Source: Butyrivibrio sp. UBA3740 | Lineage (GTDB): Bacteria; Bacillota; Clostridia; Lachnospirales; Lachnospiraceae | Assembly (NCBI GenBank): GCA_002372465.1 | Contig: DFGW01000021.1 | Coordinates: 1 to 23,525, forward strand | Length of the DNA stretch: 23,525 nt | Direction of reading: 5' to 3' | In this document: positions 1-6,830 of the stretch, one piece after another | Layout of the letters: every line of letters starts with the position of its first letter | Position numbering within the stretch: position 1 is the stretch's first letter | Notes under the pieces: generated by a model | What the model saw: only the letters and a program-made list of their open reading frames with translations | Database searches by the model: none | What the model was told of the DNA's origin: nothing | Program-made: the position numbers and the translations under genes

Positions 1-2
1 TA

Positions 3-470
3 AAAGATAAAGCCCTTACTAAGAAAACCTATGGCGAGTACGAGAAGGCGAAGAACAAATACGATAAAACGCTTCTTGGAAAGATTTCCAACAGTAAGGT
101 TGGGAAGGTTGCCGGGGCTGCTACATATCAGGTTAAGCGCGCTGCTAATGGCGTATCTGAGAAAGCAAAGAAGGGCTACCACGATCTTGGCTGGGATGTT
201 AAGGATTATAAGAAAGTGGATAAGAACGAAGACGGTACTTATACTAAAACAACGGCAAAGCTGTATAGAAAAAGGAACAGATTGGCGAAACTGTTGGGGC
301 TCCCCTCTCTATCTTCCTGGCGCGTCGATACGAACTCAGTAAAAGTGTCAGAAGGTAAGAAAACAGGAGATGGCACCGCCCAATGGTCCGATCGTCCTCA
401 TCAAAGAAAGCCGAAAGTGGCCAAAGGTGCCGCAACCATTAAAAAGGGAAAGAAGGTGAAATCAAAATGA
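3..470 (+). CDS. Basic phage protein of unknown function, 5' end cut by window edge
   Basis: The reading frame is open from the left edge of the window to a TGA at 468-470, so the true start lies outside and only the last 155 residues or so are visible. The visible part is very rich in lysine, with sparse hydrophobic stretches and repeated short helices (KKTYGEYEKAKNKYDK and EKAKKGYHDLGWDVKDYKK), and it ends in a lysine-rich tail. A GTG at 216 would give a shorter product, but the upstream frame has clear coding character and no stop, so I take the whole frame as coding. I do not recognise a family. The strong positive charge and its position just before another basic phage protein suggest a DNA-contacting or virion-internal protein; this is inference. 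The stop overlaps the start of the next gene (ATGA). Confidence 0.7.
   Translation, partial: KDKALTKKTYGEYEKAKNKYDKTLLGKISNSKVGKVAGAATYQVKRAANGVSEKAKKGYHDLGWDVKDYKKVDKNEDGTYTKTTAKLYRKRNRLAKLLGLPSLSSWRVDTNSVKVSEGKKTGDGTAQWSDRPHQRKPKVAKGAATIKKGKKVKSK
459..468 (+). promoter_or_regulatory. Start-associated box AAATCAAAAT, copy 1
   Basis: AAATCAAAAT runs into the ATG at 467. The same ten bases recur at 2659-2668 (portal start), 3962-3971 (capsid fusion start) and 7576-7585, with a nine-of-ten copy at 6182-6191. Function unknown; translation enhancement is one possibility. Confidence 0.5.
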
Positions 471-979
471 GCGAATATTACGCTGTAGTTCGTTCTGGCT
501 CAGAGGATTCTCTCCAGCACTATGGTGTTCTTGGCATGCGCTGGGGCATTCGTCATGATAGGCGAGTTAAAGCCGCCAAGGCCATGTACAAAACGAATCG
601 TAAGGCAATTAAGAGAGATAAGTCTCTTTCCAAGGATCAGAAGCGGAAAAAGATTGCGGCATCCAGAGAGCAGTGGATGAAGGAGAGAGTTGCATCTGCA
701 AATCGACTCTATTCGAAACATGATAAAGCTACTAACGAGCGTATTGCCAGGATGAGCTCCAGAAAAACTTTTGCTCAGGCATCGCTTCTTGGCTCGTATG
801 GAGCCCTTAAATACAACGATTCAAGAGCTCATGGCGTAAAACGATTTAGAAGCGCGCTTCGCGCTGGAAATGCCAACGCGAGAGATAGAGCGAGTGGATG
901 GAATCTGTCAGAAGAAGAGTACTGGCAGAACTATAATGCCAGAAAAGTAAAGAAACCTTGGAAGAAACCCAAGAAGTAA
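467..979 (+). CDS. Small basic phage protein with HYGVLGMRWGIR motif
   Basis: This 170-residue, strongly basic protein carries LQHYGVLGMRWGIRH near residues 17-31. Variants of this H(H/Y)G(I/V)xGxxWG(V/I)R motif recur, as I remember them, in many Firmicutes phage proteins encoded near the portal and minor head genes, often at the end of larger virion proteins; I know of no established function. The rest is predicted mostly helical with many Arg/Lys (KRDKSLSKDQKRKKI) and ends in a KKPWKKPKK tail. The start ATG overlaps the stop of the preceding gene and is preceded by AAGGTG at 453-458 and the AAATCAAAAT box. A structural or packaged (internal virion) role is likely from motif and position, but not shown by the sequence. 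Confidence 0.8.
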   Translation: MSEYYAVVRSGSEDSLQHYGVLGMRWGIRHDRRVKAAKAMYKTNRKAIKRDKSLSKDQKRKKIAASREQWMKERVASANRLYSKHDKATNERIARMSSRKTFAQASLLGSYGALKYNDSRAHGVKRFRSALRAGNANARDRASGWNLSEEEYWQNYNARKVKKPWKKPKK

Positions 980-998
980 CCACTAAGGAGGTAAGGCT

Positions 999-1742
999 AT
1001 GGGAAGACTTACTTGGGACGCCCTCGGAGAAAGAAAGTACGAGATAGGCGTCGACCATGGCGTCTTTTATCCTTTTGAGGGTGGCATTTATACCGGCGGG
1101 ATTGCGTGGAATGGCCTTACCGGAGTTGACGATAATAATGGCGGAAGAGACGCAAGCCCCCTTTATTCTGGCGGGGTTAAGGTTGGGTCGGAGTATACTT
1201 CTGAGGAATACTCCGGATCTATAAAATGCTATACATTCCCTGACGAGTTCGAGGAGTACCTTGGCGAGAGGGAACTTACGCCCGGTATTTATGCAAGGCA
1301 GCAGGATCGAGACCAGTTCGGTTTTTGTTATAGAAGCAAGATTGGGAATGATACAGAAGGAACAGAGCATGGGTACAGAATTCACATGATTTATAACATG
1401 AGAGTTACTGACTTTTCGAGAGCTTACTCAACTGTAAACGAATCCATGGATATTCAGGAGACCACTATCTCGTTTGAAACATTCCCTCAGGAGATTGATG
1501 ATGATGAGTTTGATCCCGTAAGCGAAATCGTGATCGATTCCACATCTCTTGATCCCGATGTTCTAAATACTCTGGAAGAGATAATCTACGGAACCGACGA
1601 TGCCGATCCAAGGCTCCCTTTCCCGGATGAGATAATCGAGCTTACCACTCCAAAGCAGGAGATGCCGGATAGCTGGAAACTGTTTCCGAATACTTTGGTT
1701 CATCCTGATGGAGAGTTATATCCGTATGTGAAAGGAGGCTAA
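999..1742 (+). CDS. Tail tube protein paralogue
   Basis: This 247-residue protein is clearly homologous to the main tail tube protein at 6831-7517. Both begin with L-x-WD-x-x-GER-x-YE-x-GVDH, share AWNG(L/I)T near residue 45, (Y/F)PD(E/Q)FEE, PG(V/I)Y, FG(F/L)CYR, IG(N/S)DTEGTE, the VIDST box and LP(F/L)PDE. By eye roughly 40% of aligned residues are identical. Unlike the main copy it continues about 36 residues past LPFPDE, ending GELYPYVKGG. It is less codon-biased than the main copy, which argues for lower expression. A full AAGGAGGT SD lies at 985-992. Position far upstream of the tail module, between the HYGVLGM protein and a fibre gene, suggests a special tube subunit, such as a terminal ring or fibre-bearing subunit, or a relocated duplicate. 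Its exact role is unknown. Confidence 0.85.
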   Translation: MGRLTWDALGERKYEIGVDHGVFYPFEGGIYTGGIAWNGLTGVDDNNGGRDASPLYSGGVKVGSEYTSEEYSGSIKCYTFPDEFEEYLGERELTPGIYARQQDRDQFGFCYRSKIGNDTEGTEHGYRIHMIYNMRVTDFSRAYSTVNESMDIQETTISFETFPQEIDDDEFDPVSEIVIDSTSLDPDVLNTLEEIIYGTDDADPRLPFPDEIIELTTPKQEMPDSWKLFPNTLVHPDGELYPYVKGG

Positions 1743-1744
1743 TT

Positions 1745-2254
1745 ATGCCAATAAGATACACAAGGGTTGGCTGGCAGGACGCTCCTTCTACAGATACTCC
1801 AATTGATGCCGCCAACTTAAACCACATGGATAACGGAATACTTGCCATATCTGAGGAACTTGATACCGAGCTTTCTCTTATACGCGATCAGGTAGAAAAC
1901 GCTGAGACAGCGGTACAAAATGCCCAGACAGCGGCACAAAATGCCCAGACAGCGGCACAAAATGCCCAGACAGCGGCACAAAATATCGAAGCGGCCGTTG
2001 CTGAAAAACAAGATGTTCCTCTATGGATAGATTTTGGAACAATTAGCGGAACTGGCGATTCTGTAACTTCAACAAAAAATGTGGCCGATGTCACCACCGA
2101 CATGATATGTACTGCTTATTGGCTGAGTGAACCTTTTGTCCAAATTGGCGATTGGACCGTTACAACGGAAAGCGGGTCTGTAACAGTAAGCGGATATATT
2201 AACGGCTCAACATCGTTAAAAATTAAACTGGAGGAAGTAATTTCGGTATCTTAA
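1745..2254 (+). CDS. Fibre-like protein with alanine-rich coiled coil
   Basis: This 169-residue protein has three parts. The N-terminus (residues 1-35, YTRVGWQDAPSTDTPIDAA then NLNHMDNGI) is an attachment-type segment that I recognise from many phage fibre and baseplate proteins. The middle (about residues 50-85) is an alanine/glutamine coiled coil made of exact seven-residue repeats, probably trimeric. The C-terminal 80 residues are predicted beta-rich, with VTSTKNVADVTTDM, WTVTTESGSVTVSG and alternating Thr/Ser/Gly like small fibre tip domains. AAAGGAGG lies at 1731-1738, and the ATG is two bases after the stop of the tube paralogue, so the two are translationally linked. It could be a head fibre or a side tail fibre; its neighbour, a tail tube paralogue, slightly favours the tail. 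Confidence 0.7.
   Translation: MPIRYTRVGWQDAPSTDTPIDAANLNHMDNGILAISEELDTELSLIRDQVENAETAVQNAQTAAQNAQTAAQNAQTAAQNIEAAVAEKQDVPLWIDFGTISGTGDSVTSTKNVADVTTDMICTAYWLSEPFVQIGDWTVTTESGSVTVSGYINGSTSLKIKLEEVISVS
1901..1984 (+). repeat. Four tandem 21-bp units encoding coiled-coil heptads
   Basis: Three identical 21-bp units lie at 1922-1942, 1943-1963 and 1964-1984, and a fourth copy with three mismatches at 1901-1921. Each encodes A-Q-T-A-A-Q-N, one coiled-coil heptad, so gain or loss of a unit keeps the frame and changes the stalk length by one heptad. Confidence 0.95.
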
Positions 2255-2272
2255 GAAAGGGGCGGACAAGGT

Positions 2273-2578
2273 ATGGCTACAAGCACAATTCAGCAGCAGA
2301 TTCCGATTAAAATGGCAACGGCAACGATCGGAAGTACTCGATACGCTACTGTAATGCTTGAAAGTGGATACACTATGAGCAATACATTGATTCTTGGTGT
2401 AGAGTTCTCAAACTCATCAAAGACAGTAATAAATACTCAGGGAACAGCAGGGGTGGCGCAGTGCAGATGGAACTCATCGAGAGATGGGCTTTACATCTTG
2501 CTTGGAAACGATGATTTTAACAATGGGAAAGTCGCTGTCTATTATATGAAAGTACCTGAGAAATATGCATTTGACTGA
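2273..2578 (+). CDS. Small beta-rich protein, possible fibre companion
   Basis: This 101-residue protein begins MATSTIQQQIPIKMATATI and is rich in Thr, Ser, Asn and Gly with alternating hydrophobic residues (LILGVEFSNSSKTVINT, GKVAVYYMKVP), which suggests a beta-sandwich. I do not recognise a family. It follows the fibre-like gene by 18 bases, with a modest purine-rich SD, and is the last gene before a terminator-like hairpin, so it closes the upstream cassette. A fibre accessory, chaperone or decoration protein is plausible from context only. Confidence 0.6.
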   Translation: MATSTIQQQIPIKMATATIGSTRYATVMLESGYTMSNTLILGVEFSNSSKTVINTQGTAGVAQCRWNSSRDGLYILLGNDDFNNGKVAVYYMKVPEKYAFD

Positions 2579-2604
2579 AGTAAAAATTAAATAACTATGG
2601 ATAG

Positions 2605-2637
2605 TACTCGGGTGTCCTTCGGGCCCCGGGTCTTTTT
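2605..2637 (+). terminator. Terminator-like hairpin before portal gene
   Basis: ACTCGGG at 2606-2612 pairs with CCCGGGT at 2625-2631 (one G-T wobble), the tip carries C-TTCG-G, and a short T-run follows (2633-2637). It lies between the small protein at 2578 and the portal gene at 2667. I see no promoter between it and the portal gene. Confidence 0.75.
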
Positions 2638-2666
2638 ATGCAAATAACCCAGGAGGATAAATCAAA

Positions 2667-3917
2667 ATGGGCTTATTCCAAAGACTGCAGCACGGATGGA
2701 ATGCCTTTATAGGCCGAGATCCGACTGCATACCACAATCTGGGTCCTGAAAGTTACCTTAGGCCTGGAAGAATGAGGATTAGACGAGGCAACGAGCGTTC
2801 GATTATTTCGAATACCTTCAATAGAATAGCGGTAGATGTTGCAAAGCACAGGGTAGAGCATTGCAGACTTGATCCAGATGGAAGATATATGGAACCCATG
2901 AAGTCAGATCTGAACGAATGCTTATCAGTGCAGGCCAACATAGACCAGACGGCAAGGGCGTTTTTGCAAGACTGCGCCATGTCGCTGCTTGACGAAGGTT
3001 CGATTGCGATCGTCCCCGTTGACACTACAGAGAACCCCCGGATTACCGGAGGTTTTGATATCCAATCGCTGAGGGTTGGAAAGGTTGTCGGGTGGTATCC
3101 AAGAGATGTAAAGATTGAGCTTTACAACGACCGCCTCGGCAAGACGGAGCAAGTCACGCTTCCAAAAAGCATCGTAGCACTTCCTGAGAATCCGTTCTAT
3201 TCGATAATGAATGAGCCAAACTCGTTTTACCAGCAGCTGTGTCGAAAGATACACCAGCTTGATATCATCGACGACGAGTCTGCTTCTGGAAAAGCAAATC
3301 TTATTGTTCAGCTTCCTTATACAATACAGTCAGAGCGAAGAAGAATACAGGCGGACACCAGAGTCAAAGACTTTGAGTCTCAGCTCGCCTCTTCCAAGTA
3401 CGGCGTTGCCTACATTGACGGAACTGAGAAGGTAACTCAGCTTAATCGCGCAATTGAGAACAATCTCTTTACGCAGGTTGAGTACTATACCAAGATGTTC
3501 CACGCTCAGCTCGGCATGCCGGAAGAAGTATTTAACGGAAGCGCGGACGAGACGGTTATGCAGAATTATATGAACAGGACGGTTGAGCCTGTTATCTCTG
3601 CAATAATCGATGCTATGAAGTGTAAGTTCTTAACAAAGACTGCCAGAACTCAAGGCCAGTCTATCATGTATTTCACTGATCCGTTCGTATCGACTCCTCA
3701 AACCCAGCTTGGTGATCTTTTAGAGAAGCTTACAAGAGGTGAGATCATTACTAAGAACGAAGCAAGAGGCATTATCGGCCTTGCTCCGAGTATGGATGCT
3801 AGAGCTGATCAGCTGTCAAATCCGCAGCTTTACGATCAGGGGCAAATGATGCCCGAAGAGGCGCCAATGGAGGAAGAAGTTCCGCCAGAGGAGCAAGAAG
3901 CGCAAGTAGAACAGTAA
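2667..3917 (+). CDS. Portal protein
   Basis: At 416 residues this has the size and character of an HK97-type portal, the twelve-subunit ring at the capsid vertex through which DNA is pumped and the tail attached. The N-terminal part (NERSIISNTFNRIAVDVAKH) and central beta/alpha core are portal-like. The later LGMPEEVFNGSADETVMQNY and the helix with RGEIITKNEARGIIGLAPS are typical of phage portal C-terminal clip/crown regions. The last 30 residues are strongly acidic (Glu-rich). The start has AGGAGG at 2651-2656 and the AAATCAAAAT box directly before the ATG. It opens the head module and lies between two hairpins. No terminase is visible in the window; it would be expected to the left. Confidence 0.9.
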   Translation: MGLFQRLQHGWNAFIGRDPTAYHNLGPESYLRPGRMRIRRGNERSIISNTFNRIAVDVAKHRVEHCRLDPDGRYMEPMKSDLNECLSVQANIDQTARAFLQDCAMSLLDEGSIAIVPVDTTENPRITGGFDIQSLRVGKVVGWYPRDVKIELYNDRLGKTEQVTLPKSIVALPENPFYSIMNEPNSFYQQLCRKIHQLDIIDDESASGKANLIVQLPYTIQSERRRIQADTRVKDFESQLASSKYGVAYIDGTEKVTQLNRAIENNLFTQVEYYTKMFHAQLGMPEEVFNGSADETVMQNYMNRTVEPVISAIIDAMKCKFLTKTARTQGQSIMYFTDPFVSTPQTQLGDLLEKLTRGEIITKNEARGIIGLAPSMDARADQLSNPQLYDQGQMMPEEAPMEEEVPPEEQEAQVEQ

Positions 3918-3921
3918 ACCT

Positions 3922-3944
3922 AGGCCCCGAGAGGGGTCTTTTTT
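3922..3944 (+). terminator. Terminator-like hairpin between portal and capsid genes
   Basis: AGGCCCC and GGGGTCT pair around a GAGA tetraloop and are followed by six T's. It occupies nearly all of the 52 bases between the portal stop and the capsid-fusion ATG. No promoter is apparent downstream of it. Confidence 0.75.
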
Positions 3945-3969
3945 AATGCAACAAGAAGGAGAAATCAAA

Positions 3970-5820
3970 ATGGCTAAGTTTGACTTTAGCGGTTGGGCTA
4001 CTGCCAATGACTACAAGTGTTCCGATGGTCGAACCATCCGGCGCGGAGCGTTTGCAGACATGGATGGTAAGACCGTTCCGCTTGTATGGGGGCATCAGCA
4101 CGATTCCCCGACAGACGTACTTGGGCATGCCCTCCTGGAAAACAGAGACGAAGGCGTCTACATGTACGGCTCTTTCAATAATTCTGCCAAAGCGCAGGAT
4201 GCGAAAGAAGCAGTGCAGCACGGCGACATTAAGTACCTCTCAATTTATGCCAATCACCTCAGGCAGTCCCCTGCGAAAGAGGTTCTTCACGGCGTAATCA
4301 GAGAGGTTTCTCTTGTTTACGGCGGGGCTAATCCTGGAGCTTTTATTGACAATGTTGCCATGGCTCATAGTGACGGAAGCTTTGAAGAGGTAGAGGACGA
4401 AGCGGTCATGTGCTTCTTCAAGGACATCGAGCTTGAGCATTCCGATGAGAAAAAGAAAGGAGAAGACGACGTGGCTGACAAGAAGGAAGAGAAGAAAGAA
4501 GAGAAGAAGGAAAAGACAGTAGAGGACGTCTACAACGAGATGACCGACGATCAGAAGGCTGTCTGCCAGTTCCTTGTAAACGAAGCTGTAAAAGATGCAA
4601 CGAGCGACGAAGACGACGATGAGGACGACGGCGCCGCGGAGCATTCAGATCTTGACGAAGAAGGAGATGACGTTATGAAGCACAACGTATTTGATGGAAA
4701 CGATATGGCACAGGGCGAGACCCTCACCCATGACGAGATGAGCACGATCATTGCCGATGCAAAGCGCTATGGATCCCTGAAGGATTCCTTCCTGGCGCAT
4801 GCTGAAGACTATGGCATCGAGCAGATCGACTGGCTGTTCCCGTCTGCCAAGGAGCAGAATACCCCGCCGGAATGGATCAAGAGACCGGACAACTGGGTAA
4901 ATGTCGTTATGAGCGGTGTTCACCACACTCCGTTTACCCGCCTGAAGTCCACCTATGCTGACATCACCGAGGACGAGGCAAGAGCTCGTGGATACCTGAA
5001 GGGAAGACTGAAGAAGGAAGAGGTCTTCAGCCTGCTTAAGAGAACCACCCAGCCGACCACGGTTTACAAGAAACAGAAGCTGGATCGCGACGACACGATT
5101 GACATCACCGATTTCGACGTAATCGCATGGCTGAAGGCTGAAATGAGAATGATGCTGGACGAGGAACTTGCCGGAGCATATCTGGTTGGCGACGGAAGAC
5201 TGGCGTCCGATGACGACAAGATCGATCCCACCTGCATCCGCCCGATCGTAAACGAGAGTGATCTGTTCAATATCAAGTACGGCGTAGCACCGAGCCAGAG
5301 CGTACAGTCCGGCACCCCGATCGAAGATGCTGCCCAGTATTATGCAGAGAACTTCATCAAGGCCGCTATCCGCGCTCGTAAGGGTTACAAGGGATCTGGA
5401 TCCCCGACCATGTTCACCTCCGAGTCCATGCTTTGCGAGATGCTGCTGCTTGAGGACACTCAGAAGCATCCGCTGTACAAGACCGAAGGAGAGCTTGCTA
5501 CCAAGTGCAGAGTTTCCCGCATTGTGACGATCCCGGACGAGGTCATGGCAAGAGCTTCCTACAACGGCAAGGAGATCCTGGCTATCATTGTCAACCTGGC
5601 TGATTACAGCGTTGGCGCCGACAAGGGCGGATCCATCAACATGTTCGATGATTTCGACATCGACTACAACCAGATGAAGTATCTGATCGAGACCAGATGC
5701 TCCGGTTCCCTGATGAAGCCGTTCTCCGCGATCACTCTGTATGCTGATTCCACCACCGGCCGCACCAGCAAGATCATCGGCGATTCTGACTTCGATTCCA
5801 AGAGCATGATCGGTCAGTGA
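3970..5820 (+). CDS. Prohead protease-scaffold-major capsid fusion protein
   Basis: The 616-residue product starts at ATG 3970, with AAGGAG at 3956-3961; an upstream in-frame ATG at 3946 lies before the SD and is unlikely. Residues 1-135 look like an HK97-type prohead protease (family S78): GHQHDSPTD supplies the likely catalytic His (42 or 44), and EVSLVYGGANPGAF supplies the likely Ser114. Residues about 150-235 form a highly charged Lys/Glu/Asp linker, as expected for a scaffolding (delta) domain. Residues from about 236 (MKHNVF) to the end resemble HK97-fold major capsid proteins. Joining all three in one frame is unusual compared with phages that use separate genes. Internal start signals at 4471 and 4675 may also yield scaffold-capsid and capsid-only products. 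The capsid part shows marked CTG/ATC/CCG codon bias, suggesting high expression. Confidence 0.85.
   Translation: MAKFDFSGWATANDYKCSDGRTIRRGAFADMDGKTVPLVWGHQHDSPTDVLGHALLENRDEGVYMYGSFNNSAKAQDAKEAVQHGDIKYLSIYANHLRQSPAKEVLHGVIREVSLVYGGANPGAFIDNVAMAHSDGSFEEVEDEAVMCFFKDIELEHSDEKKKGEDDVADKKEEKKEEKKEKTVEDVYNEMTDDQKAVCQFLVNEAVKDATSDEDDDEDDGAAEHSDLDEEGDDVMKHNVFDGNDMAQGETLTHDEMSTIIADAKRYGSLKDSFLAHAEDYGIEQIDWLFPSAKEQNTPPEWIKRPDNWVNVVMSGVHHTPFTRLKSTYADITEDEARARGYLKGRLKKEEVFSLLKRTTQPTTVYKKQKLDRDDTIDITDFDVIAWLKAEMRMMLDEELAGAYLVGDGRLASDDDKIDPTCIRPIVNESDLFNIKYGVAPSQSVQSGTPIEDAAQYYAENFIKAAIRARKGYKGSGSPTMFTSESMLCEMLLLEDTQKHPLYKTEGELATKCRVSRIVTIPDEVMARASYNGKEILAIIVNLADYSVGADKGGSINMFDDFDIDYNQMKYLIETRCSGSLMKPFSAITLYADSTTGRTSKIIGDSDFDSKSMIGQ
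4456..4473 (+). promoter_or_regulatory. Possible internal start for scaffold-capsid product
   Basis: AAAGGAG at 4456-4462 is followed after 8 bases by an in-frame GTG (4471, residue 168 of the fusion), just past the protease domain. Starting here would give a 449-residue scaffold plus capsid protein. Confidence 0.45.
4661..4677 (+). promoter_or_regulatory. Possible internal start for major capsid protein alone
   Basis: AAGGAG at 4661-4666 is followed after 8 bases by an in-frame ATG (4675, residue 236 of the fusion), at the point where the acidic linker ends and the capsid-like sequence MKHNVF begins. Codon bias sharpens soon after this point. Starting here would give a 381-residue capsid protein without proteolysis. 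Confidence 0.5.
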
Positions 5821-5850
5821 TCACCCACACAACCTTAAGGAGGGAAAATT

Positions 5851-6108
5851 ATGAGACTTAGAAGAGAGACTGGGGATTTTCAGATCAAGGTTACTGTTGA
5901 CGACGATACCGTAACCGTCAATTCCATCAACAAGCAGCTCCTTGGCGAGGACTTCGTTGGTCAGATTGTGGATGTGGACGGCGAGTTCGAGGTTATTACG
6001 AAGGCTTCTGAGAATAAGCTTGCCGGTACAGTTACCGCTGTTTGCGAGTCCTACACCCTGACTTACACCAAGGCTACCGGAGCGATCACAGCAAGCCCAA
6101 ACGCGTAA
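5851..6108 (+). CDS. Small beta-rich head-region protein of unknown function
   Basis: This 85-residue protein (MRLRRETGDFQIKVTVDDDT at the start) has alternating hydrophobic and Thr/Val residues throughout, suggesting an all-beta fold. It follows the capsid gene by 30 bases, with AAGGAGGG at 5837-5844. I do not recognise a family. Its position between capsid and head-tail joining genes fits a capsid decoration or head accessory protein. A gp6-like adaptor would be expected near here, but this protein lacks the helical character of adaptors. Confidence 0.65.
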   Translation: MRLRRETGDFQIKVTVDDDTVTVNSINKQLLGEDFVGQIVDVDGEFEVITKASENKLAGTVTAVCESYTLTYTKATGAITASPNA

Positions 6109-6202
6109 CTCCATTATCGGCTGTATACCCGGCAGATACGACGTATGCGTCAAACAGTCTAATTCCGGGCGGCTGATGATGGAATCAAAATGAGGTGGAA
6201 CT
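6109..6202 (+). other. 94-base spacer before the head-tail joining gene
   Basis: No promoter or terminator is convincing here. A +1 frame relative to the upstream gene stays open for about 30 codons and ends MMESK at a TGA (6191-6193) formed inside the AAATCAAAAT-like box. It could be a decayed gene end or a short leader peptide, but I cannot support either. Confidence 0.4.
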
Positions 6203-6529
6203 ATGGCCAGATTTTATGGGAACGTCGGGTTTGCTACGGTATCTGAAATAAGGCCGGGTGTCTGGGAAGACAGTATGGTTGAAAGACCTTACTACGGCGA
6301 TATTGTTCGCAATTCCAGACGCCATGAATCTGGCCAGGATAAGGTTATCGATGATATTAACATCTCGAATGAGTTTAGTATCGTCGCTGACGCCTACGCA
6401 AACGAGAATTTCCACAACATTAAGTACGTTGAGTTTATGGGCACTAAATGGAAGGTAGCAACCGTTACCGTTCAGAGCCCAAGACTCCTTCTATCTGCGG
6501 GAGGTGTGTACAATGGACCGGAGGCTTAA
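6203..6529 (+). CDS. Head-tail joining (head closure-like) protein
   Basis: This 108-residue protein contains a pattern I recognise from short head-tail joining proteins of Firmicutes siphophages (the DUF7253-like group, from memory): FYGNVGFATVSEIRPGVWED, then RPYYGDIVRNSRR, then NEFSIVADAYANENFHNIKY, and WKVATVTVQSPRLLLSAGGVY at the end. It is predicted beta-rich, as head-closure proteins are. The start is ATG 6203 with AGGTGG at 6193-6198. An earlier ATG at 6190 opens only a short frame in another phase. The next gene starts inside its last 17 bases, so the two are translationally coupled. Its likely role is to seal the portal channel and receive the tail. Confidence 0.7.
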   Translation: MARFYGNVGFATVSEIRPGVWEDSMVERPYYGDIVRNSRRHESGQDKVIDDINISNEFSIVADAYANENFHNIKYVEFMGTKWKVATVTVQSPRLLLSAGGVYNGPEA

Positions 6530-6818
6530 ACTCCATGAGCTGCTTTGCGAAGTGCTCGGATCAAGAAATGTATACTTCCAACCGCCGGCATCGCTTGTGA
6601 TGCAATACCCGTGTATAAGGTACAACTTATACGACATAGATAACGTGGCTGCTGACAATCTTGTGTATTTGCAGCATACCGCGTACCAAATTACTGTGAT
6701 TGACAGAGATCCTGATAGCGAGATTTCAAAGCGTGTGTCGACAATACCCGGCATACGCTTTAATCGTTCTTACCAAGCGGACAATCTCAATCATACAATC
6801 TACATCTTATATTACTAA
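6513..6818 (+). CDS. Tail terminator / tail completion-like protein
   Basis: I chose ATG 6513 (101 residues) because GGGAGGT lies at 6499-6505; a GTG at 6504 lies inside that SD. The sequence has LHELLCEVLGS-x-NVYFQPP, YPCIRYNLYDIDNVAADN, a YQITVIDRDPDSEI strand and a C-terminal beta hairpin. This layout is that of the small alpha/beta tail completion proteins (lambda gpU / HK97 gp10-neighbour type) found directly before the tail tube gene. It overlaps the preceding gene by 17 bases, and its stop overlaps the SD of the tail tube gene. It should cap the tail tube and fix it to the head. Confidence 0.65.
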   Translation: MDRRLKLHELLCEVLGSRNVYFQPPASLVMQYPCIRYNLYDIDNVAADNLVYLQHTAYQITVIDRDPDSEISKRVSTIPGIRFNRSYQADNLNHTIYILYY

Positions 6819-6830
6819 GGAGGTAATATT

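Noticed and set aside
31..342. Alternative 103-codon plus-strand frame near the left edge
   Set aside because: The frame ending at 470 is open from the window edge, has coherent lysine-rich coding character and connects to the next gene by ATGA; this one has no SD.
846..1385. Minus-strand open frame (179 codons) across the 467 and 999 genes
   Set aside because: It spans the border between two well supported plus-strand genes with good SDs.
3946..3969. Upstream ATG for the capsid fusion gene
   Set aside because: It lies directly after the hairpin T-run and before the AAGGAG that fits ATG 3970.
4645..5469. Minus-strand open frame (274 codons) opposite the capsid gene
   Set aside because: It arises from the strong codon bias of the capsid gene; no SD, no neighbours on that strand and no recognisable domain.
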